Shown: piece after piece, positions 26,282 to 35,742 of the stretch
How the letters are laid out: each line of letters begins with the position of its first letter
Numbering within the stretch: the stretch's first letter is position 1
DNA from: Prauserella isguenensis
Lineage (GTDB): Bacteria; Actinomycetota; Actinomycetes; Mycobacteriales; Pseudonocardiaceae
Length of the DNA stretch: 64,000 nucleotides
Reading direction: 5' to 3'
Assembly (NCBI RefSeq): GCF_014191605.1
Contig: NZ_JACHWU010000001.1
Span: 124,001 to 188,000 of the forward strand
The notes under the pieces: model-generated
The model's database searches: none
Seen by the model: the letters and a program-made list of their open reading frames with translations, nothing else
What the model was told of the DNA's origin: nothing
Program-made: the position numbers and the translations under genes

Positions 26282-26622
26282 CCCCGCTCGCCCCGCTTGT
26301 CCTGCAGAGCCCGCAGGGCCGTCACAACGCGCACGCCTGCCGAGCCGCTGGGCACTACCGGACCCGGTGGACCCAGCAGAGCCTGGGTTGAGCCGCTGAG
26401 CCTGCAGTACCCGCTGAACGGCTGGGCTTGCAGTACCGCCCGAGCCCGTGTGTCGGTGTCGGTGGCGGTGTCGGTGTCGATGCCGGTCCCGGTGGGTCAG
26501 CGTCGACCCGATCGGCCGTCACACACGACCGCCCGGGCCCGGACACGACGATGCCCCGAAGGACACCCTCGGGGCGCTCAACGCCACTAGGTGCCCTTCG
26601 GGGCATCAGACCGGAGGTGCCG
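26282..26622. other. mycP-eccB convergent spacer
   Basis: 341 bp without a gene. It contains a GGTGTC/GGTGGC hexamer-like run at 26450-26497 and the long hairpin at 26550-26607. Confidence 0.7.
26550..26607. terminator. Bidirectional terminator between mycP and eccB
   Basis: 13-bp perfect arms (26550-26562, 26595-26607) are extended inward by CACC/GGTG after one mismatch, around a 22-nt loop that has a small inner hairpin. It lies 16 nt before the eccB stop. Confidence 0.8.
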
Positions 26623-28266
26623 TCAGCCGCCGGCGGCCGCCGCGCCGCTGTCGACACCCGGCGTCTGCACCTGGACCGAGTCGTACGTCTGCCGCACGTC
26701 CTGATAGTTCAGCGAGGAACCCGCGGGCAGCATCTTGAGAATCGTTTCCGGCGCCGCGTCGAACATGTCCCCGGTCAGGCCGAGCCACTCGGCGGTCGTC
26801 ACGTCCGGAATGCTGTAGCGGATACCGCGATCGGAGACCAGCTGCAGCGGGCCTCCGTCGAACGTCTCCCGCGTGGTGGCCGAGCGGACGACCGCAGCGT
26901 GACCCGGCTGCATGTAGAACTGGTCGACCTGGTTGTACCCGTCGGGCGCGGGTGTCTCCACGTCGATCGGATTCGCCCCCTTGGGCAGCGGCGACGTGTT
27001 GTGCACGTACAGCCGGGTCACCGAGTCGCGGGCCCGTCCCTCGCCCTCGACGCTCCAGCCGAGGCAGGTGTGCGGGGTGAGTTCCTGGTCGACGATCTCG
27101 AGGTCACCGGCCACCGGCAGGTGGTCGAGCTCGTACCAGCCCTGGTCGCCCTCCGACAGCTTCGGCGCACCGGCGATGGCGCCCGGCCCCACGCGGCGCG
27201 CGGTCCTGGCGCTCTCGTCGGCGGCGAGCATGACGCTGGCCGCACCCTCGTTGATCTCCTGCACGCCCTGCTGCAGCACGAGGTAGTACGTCGTCGACCC
27301 CGCGTCCTGGACCTCGAGGACCGAGCCGACCGGCGCCGACTCCACGTCGAAGTCCTGCGGGGTGCTGCCCATTCCCGGGATCTTCGGGGCGACGAGCTCG
27401 CCGGACGCATTCGGGATGGCCTCGAGCAGGCTCGGCGACATCTTGCGGACGTCGTCTTCGCTCAGGTTGAACGCGTTCACGATCGGGTCATCGCCGGACA
27501 TGTCGACCGGCGCCTTCACCGCATCGCCCTGACCCGCCTGTGTGTCCGCCTGGCGGTAGACCAGGTAAACCGTGTTGTCGCTGCCCTTCGAATTCTTGGC
27601 GAGAATCGCCTGGTTCCGCGCCAGTTCGTCCTGACGCGCGCCGCCGGACTCGCCGGCGAGCACCTGGCTCGTGACCTCGGCCTCCTGCCGCGCCGTGGTG
27701 TCGGGCAGCGAACTGTCGTAGTTCAGGTTGTCGCACACGGCCCAGTTCTGGCCGATCGTCTGCTCGTTCGTCGGCAGCAGCGGCGGGCCGTCGGGAATGC
27801 CCCGCAGCCGTTCCCGGCCGATGTCGACCAACTGCGTGTCGGGCACGACCTGCGGCTCGAGGTCAGCGGGATCGGGCGCCTGCGGCAGCTGTCCCCCACC
27901 TTCACCGCCGTCGCCGCCCTGCTGGGCCTGCGCCATGCTCAGCAGCTTCGCGGACGCGACGTTGAACGTCGGGATGAGCCGCTTGTCGCCGCCCTGCGCT
28001 TGGTGCACGACGTAGACCTGGCCGGACTGTTCACTGATCACGATGCCGCTGTCGGGCACGGTCGGCGCCGGCTTGAAAATGCCGAACACGAGGAATCCGA
28101 GGCAGCCGAGCGCGCCGAGGACGACGCCGACCGTGGTCGCACGTCCGTGGGTTCGCATCGGGTCGTGCAGCATGACCGGGTCCTTGCGCACCAGAGCCGA
28201 CTGCATGCGGCGCAGTACGAACCGGTACGCCTGAACCTGTGACTTTGTTGTCGGTGTTGACGGCAT
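26623..28266 (-). CDS. eccB: Type VII secretion protein EccB
   Basis: 547 residues. Begins with the family signature PSTPTTKSQVQAYRFVLRR and a short cytoplasmic part; one membrane helix lies at about residues 44-66 (GVVLGALGCLGFLVFGIF). A large extracytoplasmic repeat domain follows, with two cysteines (near VCDNLNYDSS and HTCLGWSVEG) likely forming the conserved disulfide. Inner-membrane complex subunit. The ATG at 28264-28266 is certain from the signature. Divergent from eccE, with 215 bp between. Confidence 0.96.
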   Translation of the reverse strand: MPSTPTTKSQVQAYRFVLRRMQSALVRKDPVMLHDPMRTHGRATTVGVVLGALGCLGFLVFGIFKPAPTVPDSGIVISEQSGQVYVVHQAQGGDKRLIPTFNVASAKLLSMAQAQQGGDGGEGGGQLPQAPDPADLEPQVVPDTQLVDIGRERLRGIPDGPPLLPTNEQTIGQNWAVCDNLNYDSSLPDTTARQEAEVTSQVLAGESGGARQDELARNQAILAKNSKGSDNTVYLVYRQADTQAGQGDAVKAPVDMSGDDPIVNAFNLSEDDVRKMSPSLLEAIPNASGELVAPKIPGMGSTPQDFDVESAPVGSVLEVQDAGSTTYYLVLQQGVQEINEGAASVMLAADESARTARRVGPGAIAGAPKLSEGDQGWYELDHLPVAGDLEIVDQELTPHTCLGWSVEGEGRARDSVTRLYVHNTSPLPKGANPIDVETPAPDGYNQVDQFYMQPGHAAVVRSATTRETFDGGPLQLVSDRGIRYSIPDVTTAEWLGLTGDMFDAAPETILKMLPAGSSLNYQDVRQTYDSVQVQTPGVDSGAAAAGG

Positions 28267-28481
28267 TCTCGCCCCACTGCCTCCCCATCGCGATACGGTC
28301 CCGCAGGATAGCCGTGCAGGACCGGCTGGTGTTGGTTTCTACCAACACCCGCTAGTCTGCGGCTCCCCGGGATGGCTGTTTTCGCTGCGTGACCGTCACA
28401 CGAGTCCCGCAGTGAACAAACCAGGCTGCGCCTGCGGCCGACCGGGCACACGCGAGGGACAAGAGGGGAAGAAGCCAGCGG

Positions 28482-30311
28482 ATGTCCGTCACCACTCCAC
28501 GTTCATCGGGCCCGCCTCCGGGAGGGAGGCCGCCGGGCCCCGGGGGACCCCAGCGGCCGCAGGGACCCGGCGGTCCCGGACGTCCGGGCCCGGGCGGACC
28601 CGGTGGTCCCGGTGGTCCTGCAGGCCCCGGCAGACCCGGTCCCGGCGGCCCGGGCGGACCCGGTGCACCCGCGGGTCCGAAGGGCCCGGGCGGTCCCGGT
28701 GGGCCGGGAGGTCCCGGCAGGCCCGGCCCCGGTGGCCCCGGAGGACCGGGTGGGCCGAACGGTCCGGGCGGCCCCGGCGGGCCGAGCGGACCCGGTGGCG
28801 CTCCGCAGCGACCCGGCGGCCCTGGAGGACCCGGCGGCCCCGGAGGACCCGACAAGGGTGCGCCGAAGGGACCGCCTCCCGGCGGACCCGGTGGCCCCGG
28901 CGGCAACGGCCCCGGCGGCAACGGCCCCGGCGGGCCGGGCGGACCCGGTGGGCCGGGAGGTCCCGGTGGGCCGGGAGGTCCCGGTGGGCCGGGTGGCCCG
29001 AGCGGGCCGCACGGCTCCGGCGGACCCGAACCCACGCCGCCCGAACCTGCCACACCGCAGGAATCGCAGCCCCGGAACGCACCGCCCGCCCGCAGGCGGA
29101 CCCTCGGCGCGAGCCTCGGCCCGCTGCCGGTGATGAACGTCGTGCTCATCGAGGTCGGGCTCGCCATCGGACTGGTGCTGGTCGCGATCAACGAAGCGCT
29201 GCTGTGGGTCGGCGTCGGCGTTCTCGGCCTGACGATCGTCCTGGCACTGCTGCGCTGGAACGGCCAGTGGTTCACCCAGTGGGCGGGACTGACGTCGCGG
29301 TACACGTTCCGTTCGCGCGCCCGCACGGCGACACCGCCGCCTCCGAAGTCCATCGAAACGGTGGACGACGAGGAGGAGACGGTCATCGGCGACGACGACG
29401 TGCGCGTCAACCTGCTGCGGCTGGCGATCCCCGGCCTCGTCGTGGCGCACGGCAACGACCACGAGCACTCCGACGTCGGGCTCGCCTGGCACGACGGCAC
29501 GTGGACGGCCGTGCTGCTGGTCGAGCCGACCCCGGCGCTGATCACGCAGGCGGGCGGCGCGCCGAGCCTGCCGCTGTCGGCACTGGCACCGTGCCTCGAG
29601 GACCGCGGCGTGGTGCTCGACTCCATCCAGATGACGTGGCACTGCTACCCCGGCAGCGCCGCGCTTCCCTCCGACTCGCCCGCGCTCAGCTCGTACATGG
29701 AGGTCCTCGGCCCGCTTCCCGCCGCCGCGCGGCGAACGACGTGGATCTCGCTGCGGCTGGACCCGAAGCGCTGCGCCGAGGCCGTCCGCGAACGTGGCGG
29801 CGGTGTCGTCGGTGCGCATCGCGCGCTGATGGGTGCGCTCTCTCGCGTCCGCAACGCCCTCGAGTCGAACGGCATCCCCACGCGCCCGCTGGACGCCGAC
29901 GAACTGCTGAGGGCCGGAATCTCCGCCGCCGAGCTCACGGGCGTCGTCGGCTCGGGCCAGAAGGTGTCGCTGAAGGAGAAGTGGACGGGCGTGACGGCCG
30001 CGGGCATCGGCCACGCCAGCTACGCCATCACCGGCTGGCCGAAAGGCAAGGTCACACAGAACCTGAACGCCCTGACCAGCGTGCGCGCGCTGTCGTCCAC
30101 GGTGGGCATGGCGATCTCCCCCGCCGAGGACGAAGGCAAGGTCACGCTGCGCGGCATCGTCCGCGTCAGCGCCCGCAACCCGCGTGAACTCGACACCGCC
30201 GACCAGCGACTCGGCACGCTCGCCGACAAGGTGGGCGTCTCGCTGACCCCGCTGCGCGGCAAACAGACCGACGGACTGGCGGCGACGATCCCGCTGGGAG
30301 GCACCGCATGA
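28482..30311 (+). CDS. eccE: Type VII secretion protein EccE with collagen-like N-terminal extension
   Basis: 609 residues. From about residue 204 it matches EccE: two membrane helices (about 213-236 and 238-260; [20 protein letters not shown]) and a cytoplasmic/peripheral domain. Residues about 10-183 are almost pure GPG/GPP-type triplets with occasional Arg, Asn, Ser and Lys, like a collagen domain. This lies before the first helix and so would be cytoplasmic by the usual topology. The extension is in frame from an ATG with a GAGGGGAAG site, and no internal start is better. The stop overlaps the next micro-ORF as ATGA. ESX-4 of M. tuberculosis lacks eccE, so this is a fuller version. Confidence 0.93.
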   Translation: MSVTTPRSSGPPPGGRPPGPGGPQRPQGPGGPGRPGPGGPGGPGGPAGPGRPGPGGPGGPGAPAGPKGPGGPGGPGGPGRPGPGGPGGPGGPNGPGGPGGPSGPGGAPQRPGGPGGPGGPGGPDKGAPKGPPPGGPGGPGGNGPGGNGPGGPGGPGGPGGPGGPGGPGGPGGPSGPHGSGGPEPTPPEPATPQESQPRNAPPARRRTLGASLGPLPVMNVVLIEVGLAIGLVLVAINEALLWVGVGVLGLTIVLALLRWNGQWFTQWAGLTSRYTFRSRARTATPPPPKSIETVDDEEETVIGDDDVRVNLLRLAIPGLVVAHGNDHEHSDVGLAWHDGTWTAVLLVEPTPALITQAGGAPSLPLSALAPCLEDRGVVLDSIQMTWHCYPGSAALPSDSPALSSYMEVLGPLPAAARRTTWISLRLDPKRCAEAVRERGGGVVGAHRALMGALSRVRNALESNGIPTRPLDADELLRAGISAAELTGVVGSGQKVSLKEKWTGVTAAGIGHASYAITGWPKGKVTQNLNALTSVRALSSTVGMAISPAEDEGKVTLRGIVRVSARNPRELDTADQRLGTLADKVGVSLTPLRGKQTDGLAATIPLGGTA

Positions 30312-30391
30312 CCCGGGCACAGACGACGACCCGTGCGCAGCGCAGGGCCGCCAAGGCCCGAGGCGCGGAGCGGGAAGGAATCGAGAAATGA
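30308..30391 (+). CDS. 27-residue basic micro-ORF coupled to eccE
   Basis: 27 codons with product [19 protein letters not shown] plus a charged tail (8 residues ending EK). The ATG overlaps the eccE stop as ATGA (30308-30311), and its own stop overlaps the next ATG as ATGA (30388-30391). Codons are G/C-ending like neighbours. It is very basic and has no membrane segment. It may be a real microprotein or mainly a translational relay that passes ribosomes to the next gene. Confidence 0.6.
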   Translation: MTRAQTTTRAQRRAAKARGAEREGIEK

Positions 30392-31107
30392 CCCGACTGC
30401 AAGACCCGACCAAGGTCGACGGGGTGGCGCCCGAGTTCATCGCCGACCCCGCGCTGCTCGACGCCGTCAGCCCGTCCGGCGACCGCGGCGGCATCATCCT
30501 CGGCTCCGGGCTGCAGGGTGAACCGCTGACGGTCTCCGCGCTGCGGTCGGTGCCGACGCGCATCGTGCTGGTCGGCGGGCTGTACCTGGCGCGCCAGGTG
30601 GCGATGCGTGCGATGGCGGTCGGCGCGTGGTGCATCGTCGCCACGGGCCGCCCCGCCGCGTGGCACGTGCTGCAGCAGGCCGCGGGTACGCATCGGGACG
30701 GCCAGCCGTCGCCGCTGGTGCAGATCCGCAGGCTCTCGCCCGTCGAACTGCCCCGGCCGTCGGAGGACGCGCCGCTGCTCGTGGTCAACGACGGCGGTCC
30801 CACGCCGCAGGACCTGTTCCCACCGCGCTCTCCGTGGCAGACGACCGTCTATGTGCTGCCGTACCTGCACCCGCAGGCCACGGCGGTCGCCAACGGTGCC
30901 GACCTGGTGCTGATGCAGCGACTGCCCGCGGGCCAGGCCGACCTGGCGGCGCAGATCTGGCGGCTGCCGCAGCAAATGACCCGTCAGCTGACGACGTTGA
31001 AGGACGACCAGGTCGTCGCCCTCGGCAGGAACCTGTGGCGCCCGCTCCGGCTCGTCACGACCAACAAGGAGCAGGCGATCCTCGGCCCCGTCCGCCGAGG
31101 CGACTGA
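30388..31107 (+). CDS. Conserved T7SS-locus protein of unknown function
   Basis: 239 residues; family not recognised. Compact alpha/beta composition with hydrophobic strands (PTRIVLVGGLYLARQVAMRA; DAPLLVVNDGG; TVYVLPYLHP), no signal peptide and no clear membrane helix. Linked to eccE through the 27-codon ORF by two ATGA overlaps, so it is surely in the same operon. The C-terminus is basic (RNLWRPLRLVTTNKEQAI). It may be a peripheral component working with EccE (inference from position). Confidence 0.82.
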   Translation: MTRLQDPTKVDGVAPEFIADPALLDAVSPSGDRGGIILGSGLQGEPLTVSALRSVPTRIVLVGGLYLARQVAMRAMAVGAWCIVATGRPAAWHVLQQAAGTHRDGQPSPLVQIRRLSPVELPRPSEDAPLLVVNDGGPTPQDLFPPRSPWQTTVYVLPYLHPQATAVANGADLVLMQRLPAGQADLAAQIWRLPQQMTRQLTTLKDDQVVALGRNLWRPLRLVTTNKEQAILGPVRRGD

Positions 31108-31121
31108 CAGGCCCGGCGCGT

Positions 31122-31143
31122 GCCCCCAAGGCACCTTGGGGGC
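31122..31143. terminator. Terminator between the eccE operon and truA
   Basis: 10-bp self-complementary arms (31122-31131, 31134-31143) with a minimal loop. A second copy of the right arm (31149-31158) allows an alternative, larger hairpin. It serves converging genes on both sides. Confidence 0.8.
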
Positions 31144-31173
31144 GTTTGCCTTGGGGGCGTCCTCGCTGCGTGT

Positions 31174-32001
31174 TCAGAGTGCGTCGCGGACGTTGCGGGT
31201 CTGCTCTGCGCGGGCGGCGAGCTCGTCGTCGGGCGGGTAGTCGATCGCCAGGAGTGTGAGCCCGTGGGCCGGCGCGACGGAGCTCGCGCGCTGCCGGCTG
31301 TCGAGCACCCGGTGCGGCCATTCCACGTCACGCCTGCCGTCGCCGACCATCAGCACCGCCCCGACGAGGCTGCGCACCATCGAGTGGCAGAACGCGTCCG
31401 CGGACACGTCGGCGTGCACCTCGTGCTCGCCCACGCGCCGCCACGTGAACCGCTGCAGTTCCCTGACGGTCGTCGCGCCCTCACGCTGCTTGCAGTACGC
31501 CGCGAAGTCCTGCAACCCCAGCAGCGCCTGAGACGCCTCCTGCAGCGCGTCGACGGCCAACGGGCGGTGCCAGGCCAGCGTGTCCTTCCGCCGCAACGGT
31601 TCGACGCCCCACGGCGCGTCGGAGACCTGGTAGCGGTAGTGCCTCCGGACGGCGGAGAACCGGGCATCGAAACCGTCCGGGGCCGGAGCCGCGGCGAGCA
31701 CGCGCACGTCCGGCGGCAGCAGTCGATTCCACCGGTGACGCATGCGGTCCAGGTCCGGCAGGCCGCGCTCGTCGACGGTCAACCGGCGCGACGTCGGCTG
31801 CCCGTCGTAGGGTTCGACGTCGACGTGCACCACCTGCCTCGCCGCGTGCACCCCGGCGTCCGTACGGCCCGCGACGACCACCGACCGCGGCACCGACGCG
31901 CCGGGCGGCTGCGTCGCCAGCGCCTCCTCCAGCGACCCCTGCACGGTCCGCCTGCCGGGCTGCCGAGCCCACCCGGAGAAGTCCGTGCCGTCGTAGGCCA
32001 C
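31174..32001 (-). CDS. truA: tRNA pseudouridine(38-40) synthase TruA
   Basis: At least 275 residues. The catalytic Asp is in [11 protein letters not shown]; other blocks are [16 protein letters not shown] and the C-terminal [14 protein letters not shown]. The first usable start, a GTG at 31999-32001, begins inside the first beta strand. The in-frame codons just upstream encode RLRLE, which fits the usual family N-terminus, but the codon at the expected start (32017-32019) is GTT, not a normal initiator. Either translation starts at this GTG or at a non-standard codon. That upstream stretch borders the rplQ terminator hairpin. Confidence 0.93.
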   Translation of the reverse strand: MAYDGTDFSGWARQPGRRTVQGSLEEALATQPPGASVPRSVVVAGRTDAGVHAARQVVHVDVEPYDGQPTSRRLTVDERGLPDLDRMRHRWNRLLPPDVRVLAAAPAPDGFDARFSAVRRHYRYQVSDAPWGVEPLRRKDTLAWHRPLAVDALQEASQALLGLQDFAAYCKQREGATTVRELQRFTWRRVGEHEVHADVSADAFCHSMVRSLVGAVLMVGDGRRDVEWPHRVLDSRQRASSVAPAHGLTLLAIDYPPDDELAARAEQTRNVRDAL

Positions 32002-32015
32002 CTCGAGGCGCAGAC

Positions 32016-32056
32016 GAACGAGCCCGCCCTCCCCGAGGGGAGCGGCGGGCTCGTTC
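32016..32056 (-). terminator. Terminator of the alpha operon (after rplQ)
   Basis: 13-bp arms (32016-32028, 32044-32056) continue inward with six more pairs (29-34 with 37-42) around a GA loop, with a single bulged base at 32043. It starts 16 nt beyond the rplQ stop and ends just before the truA start. Confidence 0.88.
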
Positions 32057-32072
32057 GATGCGTGACTGCCTG

Positions 32073-32651
32073 TCAGGCTTCGTCCTTCTTCTCGGACTCG
32101 GCCTGCTCGTCGGCCTGCTCGCCCGCCTCGGCGGCCGGGCTGTCGGCCGAGTCGGCGGAGTCCGCCGAGTCGCCCGAGTCGGCACTGTCGGCGGAGTCCG
32201 CGGACTCGGCGCTCTCAGCCGACTCGGCCTCTGCGGGCTTCTCGTCGGCCGCGAACTTCGTGCCGCGAGCCTTCTCGGCCTCGGACGTCACGGTCTTCTC
32301 CGCCACCAGTTCGATGACCGCCATCGGGGCGTTGTCGCCCTTGCGCGGCAGCGTCTTGGTGATGCGGACGTAACCACCGTTGCGGTCCGAGAAGTGCGGG
32401 CCGATCTCCTCGACCAGCTTGTGCACGACGTCCTTGTTGCGGATGGTCCGCATGATCTGACGCCGGTTGTGCACGTCGCCGCGCTTGGCCTTCGTGATCA
32501 GCTTCTCCGCGAGCGGCCGGACACGCCTGGCCTTGGCCTCGGTGGTGGTGATCTTGCCGTGCTCGAACAGCGACGTGGCCAGGTTCGCCAACATCAGCCG
32601 CTCATGCGACGGCGATCCACCGAGACGGCGTCCCTTGGTGGGGGTGGGCAT
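32073..32651 (-). CDS. rplQ: 50S ribosomal protein L17 with acidic repeat tail
   Basis: 192 residues. Residues 1-118 are the L17 core ([41 protein letters not shown]). The remainder is an added tail in which Ser-Ala-Asp triplets repeat many times (about residues 143-168), then Glu-rich sequence. Such tails vary among actinobacteria; the triplet nature suggests DNA slippage. Last gene of the alpha operon, 70 nt after rpoA. Confidence 0.98.
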   Translation of the reverse strand: MPTPTKGRRLGGSPSHERLMLANLATSLFEHGKITTTEAKARRVRPLAEKLITKAKRGDVHNRRQIMRTIRNKDVVHKLVEEIGPHFSDRNGGYVRITKTLPRKGDNAPMAVIELVAEKTVTSEAEKARGTKFAADEKPAEAESAESAESADSADSADSGDSADSADSADSPAAEAGEQADEQAESEKKDEA

Positions 32652-32721
32652 CGGTTCTCCTCGTTAGCTTCTCAGCCGTGGGACCCGGTGGCCGGCGCGA
32701 ACCGGCCACCGTCGTCGGGTC

Positions 32722-33801
32722 CTACAACTGCTCCGTCTCTGCGTAGTCCTGGCCATCGTCGTGGCCATCGTCGGACAGACCACCGGGGACGCCGACGGAC
32801 ATGTCGTCGCCCCAGCCCTCGCCGTCGTCGTAGTTGGCGGCCGCGGTCGTCGGGTCGAACCCGGGCGGGCTGTCCTTGAGCGCGAGGCCGAGGCCGACGA
32901 GCTTCATCTTCACCTCGTCGATCGACTTCGCACCGAAGTTGCGGATGTCGAGCAGGTCGGCCTCGCTACGCGAGACCAGCTCGCCGACCGTGTGAATTCC
33001 CTCGCGCTTGAGGCAGTTGTAGGACCGCACCGTCAGGTCCAGGTCCTCGATCGGCATCGCGTAGGCGGCGATGGTGTCCGCCTCCTGCGGCGACGGGCCG
33101 ATCTCGATGCCCTCCGCGTCGACGTTCAGCTCCCGGGCGAGGCCGAACAGCTCGACGAGCGTCTTGCCCGCCGAGGCGACGGCGTCCCGCGGCGTGATCG
33201 ACGGCTTCGTCTCCACGTCCAGGATCAGCTTGTCGAAGTCGGTCCGCTGCTCGACACGCGTGGCCTCGACCTTGTACGTCACCTTCAGCACCGGCGAGTA
33301 GATCGAGTCGACCGGGATCCGGCCGATCTCGGCACCCGCCTGCTTGTTCTGCAGCGCGGGCACGTAGCCACGGCCACGCTCGACGACGAGCTCGACCTCG
33401 AGCTTGCCCTTGTCGTTCAGCCAGCCGATGTGCAGATCCGGGTTGTGCACGGTCACCCCTGCCGGCGGCACGATGTCCGCCGCGGTGACCTCACCCGGGC
33501 CCTGCTTGCGCAGGTACATGGTGACGGGCTCGTCCTCCTCGGAGGACACCACGAGCTCCTTGAGGTTCAGGATGATCTCGGTGACATCCTCCTTCACCCC
33601 CGGGACGGTGGTGAACTCGTGCAGAACGCCGTCGATGCGGATGCTCGTGATCGCAGCACCCGGGATCGACGACAGCAACGTACGCCGGAGCGAGTTGCCG
33701 AGCGTGTAGCCGAAGCCCGGCTCGAGCGGCTCGATGGTGAACCGGGACCGGGTCTCGTTGACCGTCTCTTCTCCGAGAGTCGGCCGCTGGGAAATCAGCA
33801 C
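32722..33801 (-). CDS. rpoA: RNA polymerase alpha subunit
   Basis: 359 residues. The N-terminal dimerisation domain ([20 protein letters not shown]) and the C-terminal DNA/activator-binding domain ([20 protein letters not shown], with the helix-hairpin-helix) are complete, ending in an acidic tail. The GTG at 33799-33801 gives the family start LISQRPTL and follows AAGGA; a longer frame to 33834 is rejected. 91 nt after rpsD. Confidence 0.98.
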   Translation of the reverse strand: MLISQRPTLGEETVNETRSRFTIEPLEPGFGYTLGNSLRRTLLSSIPGAAITSIRIDGVLHEFTTVPGVKEDVTEIILNLKELVVSSEEDEPVTMYLRKQGPGEVTAADIVPPAGVTVHNPDLHIGWLNDKGKLEVELVVERGRGYVPALQNKQAGAEIGRIPVDSIYSPVLKVTYKVEATRVEQRTDFDKLILDVETKPSITPRDAVASAGKTLVELFGLARELNVDAEGIEIGPSPQEADTIAAYAMPIEDLDLTVRSYNCLKREGIHTVGELVSRSEADLLDIRNFGAKSIDEVKMKLVGLGLALKDSPPGFDPTTAAANYDDGEGWGDDMSVGVPGGLSDDGHDDGQDYAETEQL

Positions 33802-33892
33802 TGTTCCTTGTCCTTTCCTGCCGGCGCCCGCCATATGACGCCGAAAGGGATGGCGGAGCGGCGGCGCGGATCGGCCGCGCCGCCGCCGGCGA

Positions 33893-34498
33893 TCACTTCG
33901 AGTAGTACTCGACGATCAGCTGTTCCTGCACGGGGATCTCGATCTGCGCCCGCTCGGGGAGCTGGTGCACGAGAATCCGCAGCGTCGACGGCACGACCTG
34001 CAGCCAGGCCGGGATCGGACGCTCGCCCAGGGCCTCCTTGGCGGCCACGAACGGCAGCATCTTCGCGGACTTCGGCCGCACGTCGATGATGTCGAACTTG
34101 GACACCCGGTAGCTGGGCACGTTCACGTTCTTGCCGTTGACCGTGAAGTGGCCGTGGCCCACGAGCTGACGGGCCTGGCGGCGGGTACGGGCGATGCCCG
34201 CGCGGTACACGACGTTGTCCAGCCGCGACTCGCAGATCTGCAGGAGGTTCTCGCCGGTCTTACCGGAACGCCGTGCGGCTTCCTCGTAGTAGCGGCGGAA
34301 CTGGCGCTCGAGCACGCCGTAGGTGTGGCGGGCCTTCTGCTTCTCCTGCAGCTGAAGCAGGTACTCGCTCTCCTTGACCCGGCCGCGGCCGTGCTGGCCC
34401 GGCGGGTAGGGACGACGTTCGAAGGCCTGGTCGCCGCCGATGAGGTCGGTCTTGAGGCGACGCGACAGACGCGTCGCGGGGCCGGTGTAACGAGCCAT
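33893..34498 (-). CDS. rpsD: 30S ribosomal protein S4
   Basis: 201 residues, the zinc-free type. It begins [18 protein letters not shown] and has the S4 RNA-binding domain in the middle ([20 protein letters not shown]). Primary binder of 16S rRNA 5' domain and, in many bacteria, autoregulator of the alpha operon. 23 nt after rpsK. Confidence 0.98.
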   Translation of the reverse strand: MARYTGPATRLSRRLKTDLIGGDQAFERRPYPPGQHGRGRVKESEYLLQLQEKQKARHTYGVLERQFRRYYEEAARRSGKTGENLLQICESRLDNVVYRAGIARTRRQARQLVGHGHFTVNGKNVNVPSYRVSKFDIIDVRPKSAKMLPFVAAKEALGERPIPAWLQVVPSTLRILVHQLPERAQIEIPVQEQLIVEYYSK

Positions 34499-34521
34499 TT
34501 CTGTCTACTCCTCCCCGTTCC

Positions 34522-34920
34522 TCAGACCCGACGACGCTTCGGCGGGCGGCAGCCGTTGTGCGGCTGCGGGGTCACGTCCTGGATGGTGCCGACCTCGAGG
34601 CCGGCGGCCTGCAGCGAGCGGATCGCGGTCTCGCGACCCGAGCCCGGGCCCTTCACGAACACGTCGACCTTCTTCATGCCGTGCTCGGCGGCCTTGCGGG
34701 CCGCGTTCTCCGCGGCCATCTGGGCGGCGAACGGCGTGGACTTACGCGAGCCCTTGAAGCCGACGTGCCCGGACGAAGCCCACGAGATCACAGCACCGTT
34801 CGGGTCGGTGATCGAAATGATCGTGTTGTTGAACGTGCTCTTGATGTGAGCATGCCCGTGGGCAACATTTTTCTTCTCTTTGCGGCGCACCTTCTTGGCG
34901 CCGCCACTGCGGGGTGGCAT
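34522..34920 (-). CDS. rpsK: 30S ribosomal protein S11
   Basis: 132 residues with the family blocks [18 protein letters not shown] and [18 protein letters not shown], and the basic C-terminus [11 protein letters not shown]. It starts at an ATG with a GAGGAG site. It follows the 63-residue ORF by 15 nt rather than rpsM directly, which is the unusual point here. Confidence 0.98.
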   Translation of the reverse strand: MPPRSGGAKKVRRKEKKNVAHGHAHIKSTFNNTIISITDPNGAVISWASSGHVGFKGSRKSTPFAAQMAAENAARKAAEHGMKKVDVFVKGPGSGRETAIRSLQAAGLEVGTIQDVTPQPHNGCRPPKRRRV

Positions 34921-34935
34921 TGGGTGATCTCCTCG

Positions 34936-35127
34936 TTAGCGCGAGTGCTTCTCGTCGGCGGCCGCGGCGGCTTCCTGCTGCCCGCGCCGGATGATCGTTC
35001 CGGCGTCGGAGTACAGCTCGCGCAGCGCCATCGGACGGGCGTACAGCGACTTCGGCGACGTCGCGTGATTGCGACGCGAGCCGACGCCCGCGCGCATCGC
35101 ACGCCGCTTGGTCCGTACGACGGTCAT
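34936..35127 (-). CDS. 63-residue basic protein between rpsM and rpsK, unknown
   Basis: 63 residues, beginning [20 protein letters not shown] and ending EEK-like charged (DEKHSR). Third codon positions are about 90% G or C, as in real genes of this genome. The ATG (35125-35127) overlaps the rpsM stop by one base (TGATG), and a GAGGAG-type site for rpsK follows its TAA. It is rich in Arg/Lys/Ala with a predicted helix (ALRELYSDAGTIIRRGQQEA). The standard alpha operon has rpsK straight after rpsM, so this is an extra gene. It may be a ribosome-associated or regulatory small protein; I do not recognise a family. Confidence 0.78.
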   Translation of the reverse strand: MTVVRTKRRAMRAGVGSRRNHATSPKSLYARPMALRELYSDAGTIIRRGQQEAAAAADEKHSR

Positions 35128-35504
35128 CAGCGGCCCGCCTTCTTCTTGCCGGCGACCGTCTTCTTCGGGCCCTTGCGCGTGCGCGCGTTGGTCTTGGTGC
35201 GCTGACCGCGGACAGGCAGGCCACGGCGCCAACGAAGACCCTCGTAGCACCCGATCTCGATCTTCCGACGGATGTCGGCGTTCACCTCGCGGCGGAGGTC
35301 ACCCTCGACCCTGAAGTTCTCTTCGATGTGGTCACGCAGCTTCACCAGGTCGTCGTCGCCGAGGTCCTTGACCCGGGTGTCCGGGTTCAGTTCCGTCGCG
35401 ACGGCGATCTGCTTGGCGCTGGTACGGCCGATGCCGTAGATGTATGTCAGCGCGATCTCCAGCCGCTTCTCGCGGGGGAGATCGACGCCAGCGAGTCGTG
35501 CCAT
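35127..35504 (-). CDS. rpsM: 30S ribosomal protein S13
   Basis: 125 residues. Family start [20 protein letters not shown], helix-two-turn-helix region ([11 protein letters not shown]) and the RNA-binding basic tail ([17 protein letters not shown]). A contact of the ribosomal head with the P-site tRNA. Coupled to the downstream 63-codon ORF by a one-base overlap. 238 bp separate it from rpmJ, enough for its own promoter. Confidence 0.98.
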   Translation of the reverse strand: MARLAGVDLPREKRLEIALTYIYGIGRTSAKQIAVATELNPDTRVKDLGDDDLVKLRDHIEENFRVEGDLRREVNADIRRKIEIGCYEGLRWRRGLPVRGQRTKTNARTRKGPKKTVAGKKKAGR

Positions 35505-35742
35505 TGGCGCTTGTGCTCCTCGTAGTTTCTCTTCAGGTCTGCTCCCCGACCACTTCCGGGACGACTCGCGTCTCCACCCGCTCTCGCAGGCGGTGTCCCG
35601 GCCCCGGCCTGAAGTCCGGAGGTCGGCGCTGTACGGCTCGTGTCCGGTCAGCGCAGGTTCGGGGAGGCTGTAGTTGTCACAGTGCTCTTGTGATGTGCCA
35701 GTGCTCTGGTGTCACGTCACTGTCGACAAGTGGACGAGCTGC

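Noticed and set aside
28352-30803. Long frames in several phases over eccE
   Set aside because: The GC-rich GPG repeat keeps many frames open; only the eccE frame gives family sequence and membrane helices downstream.
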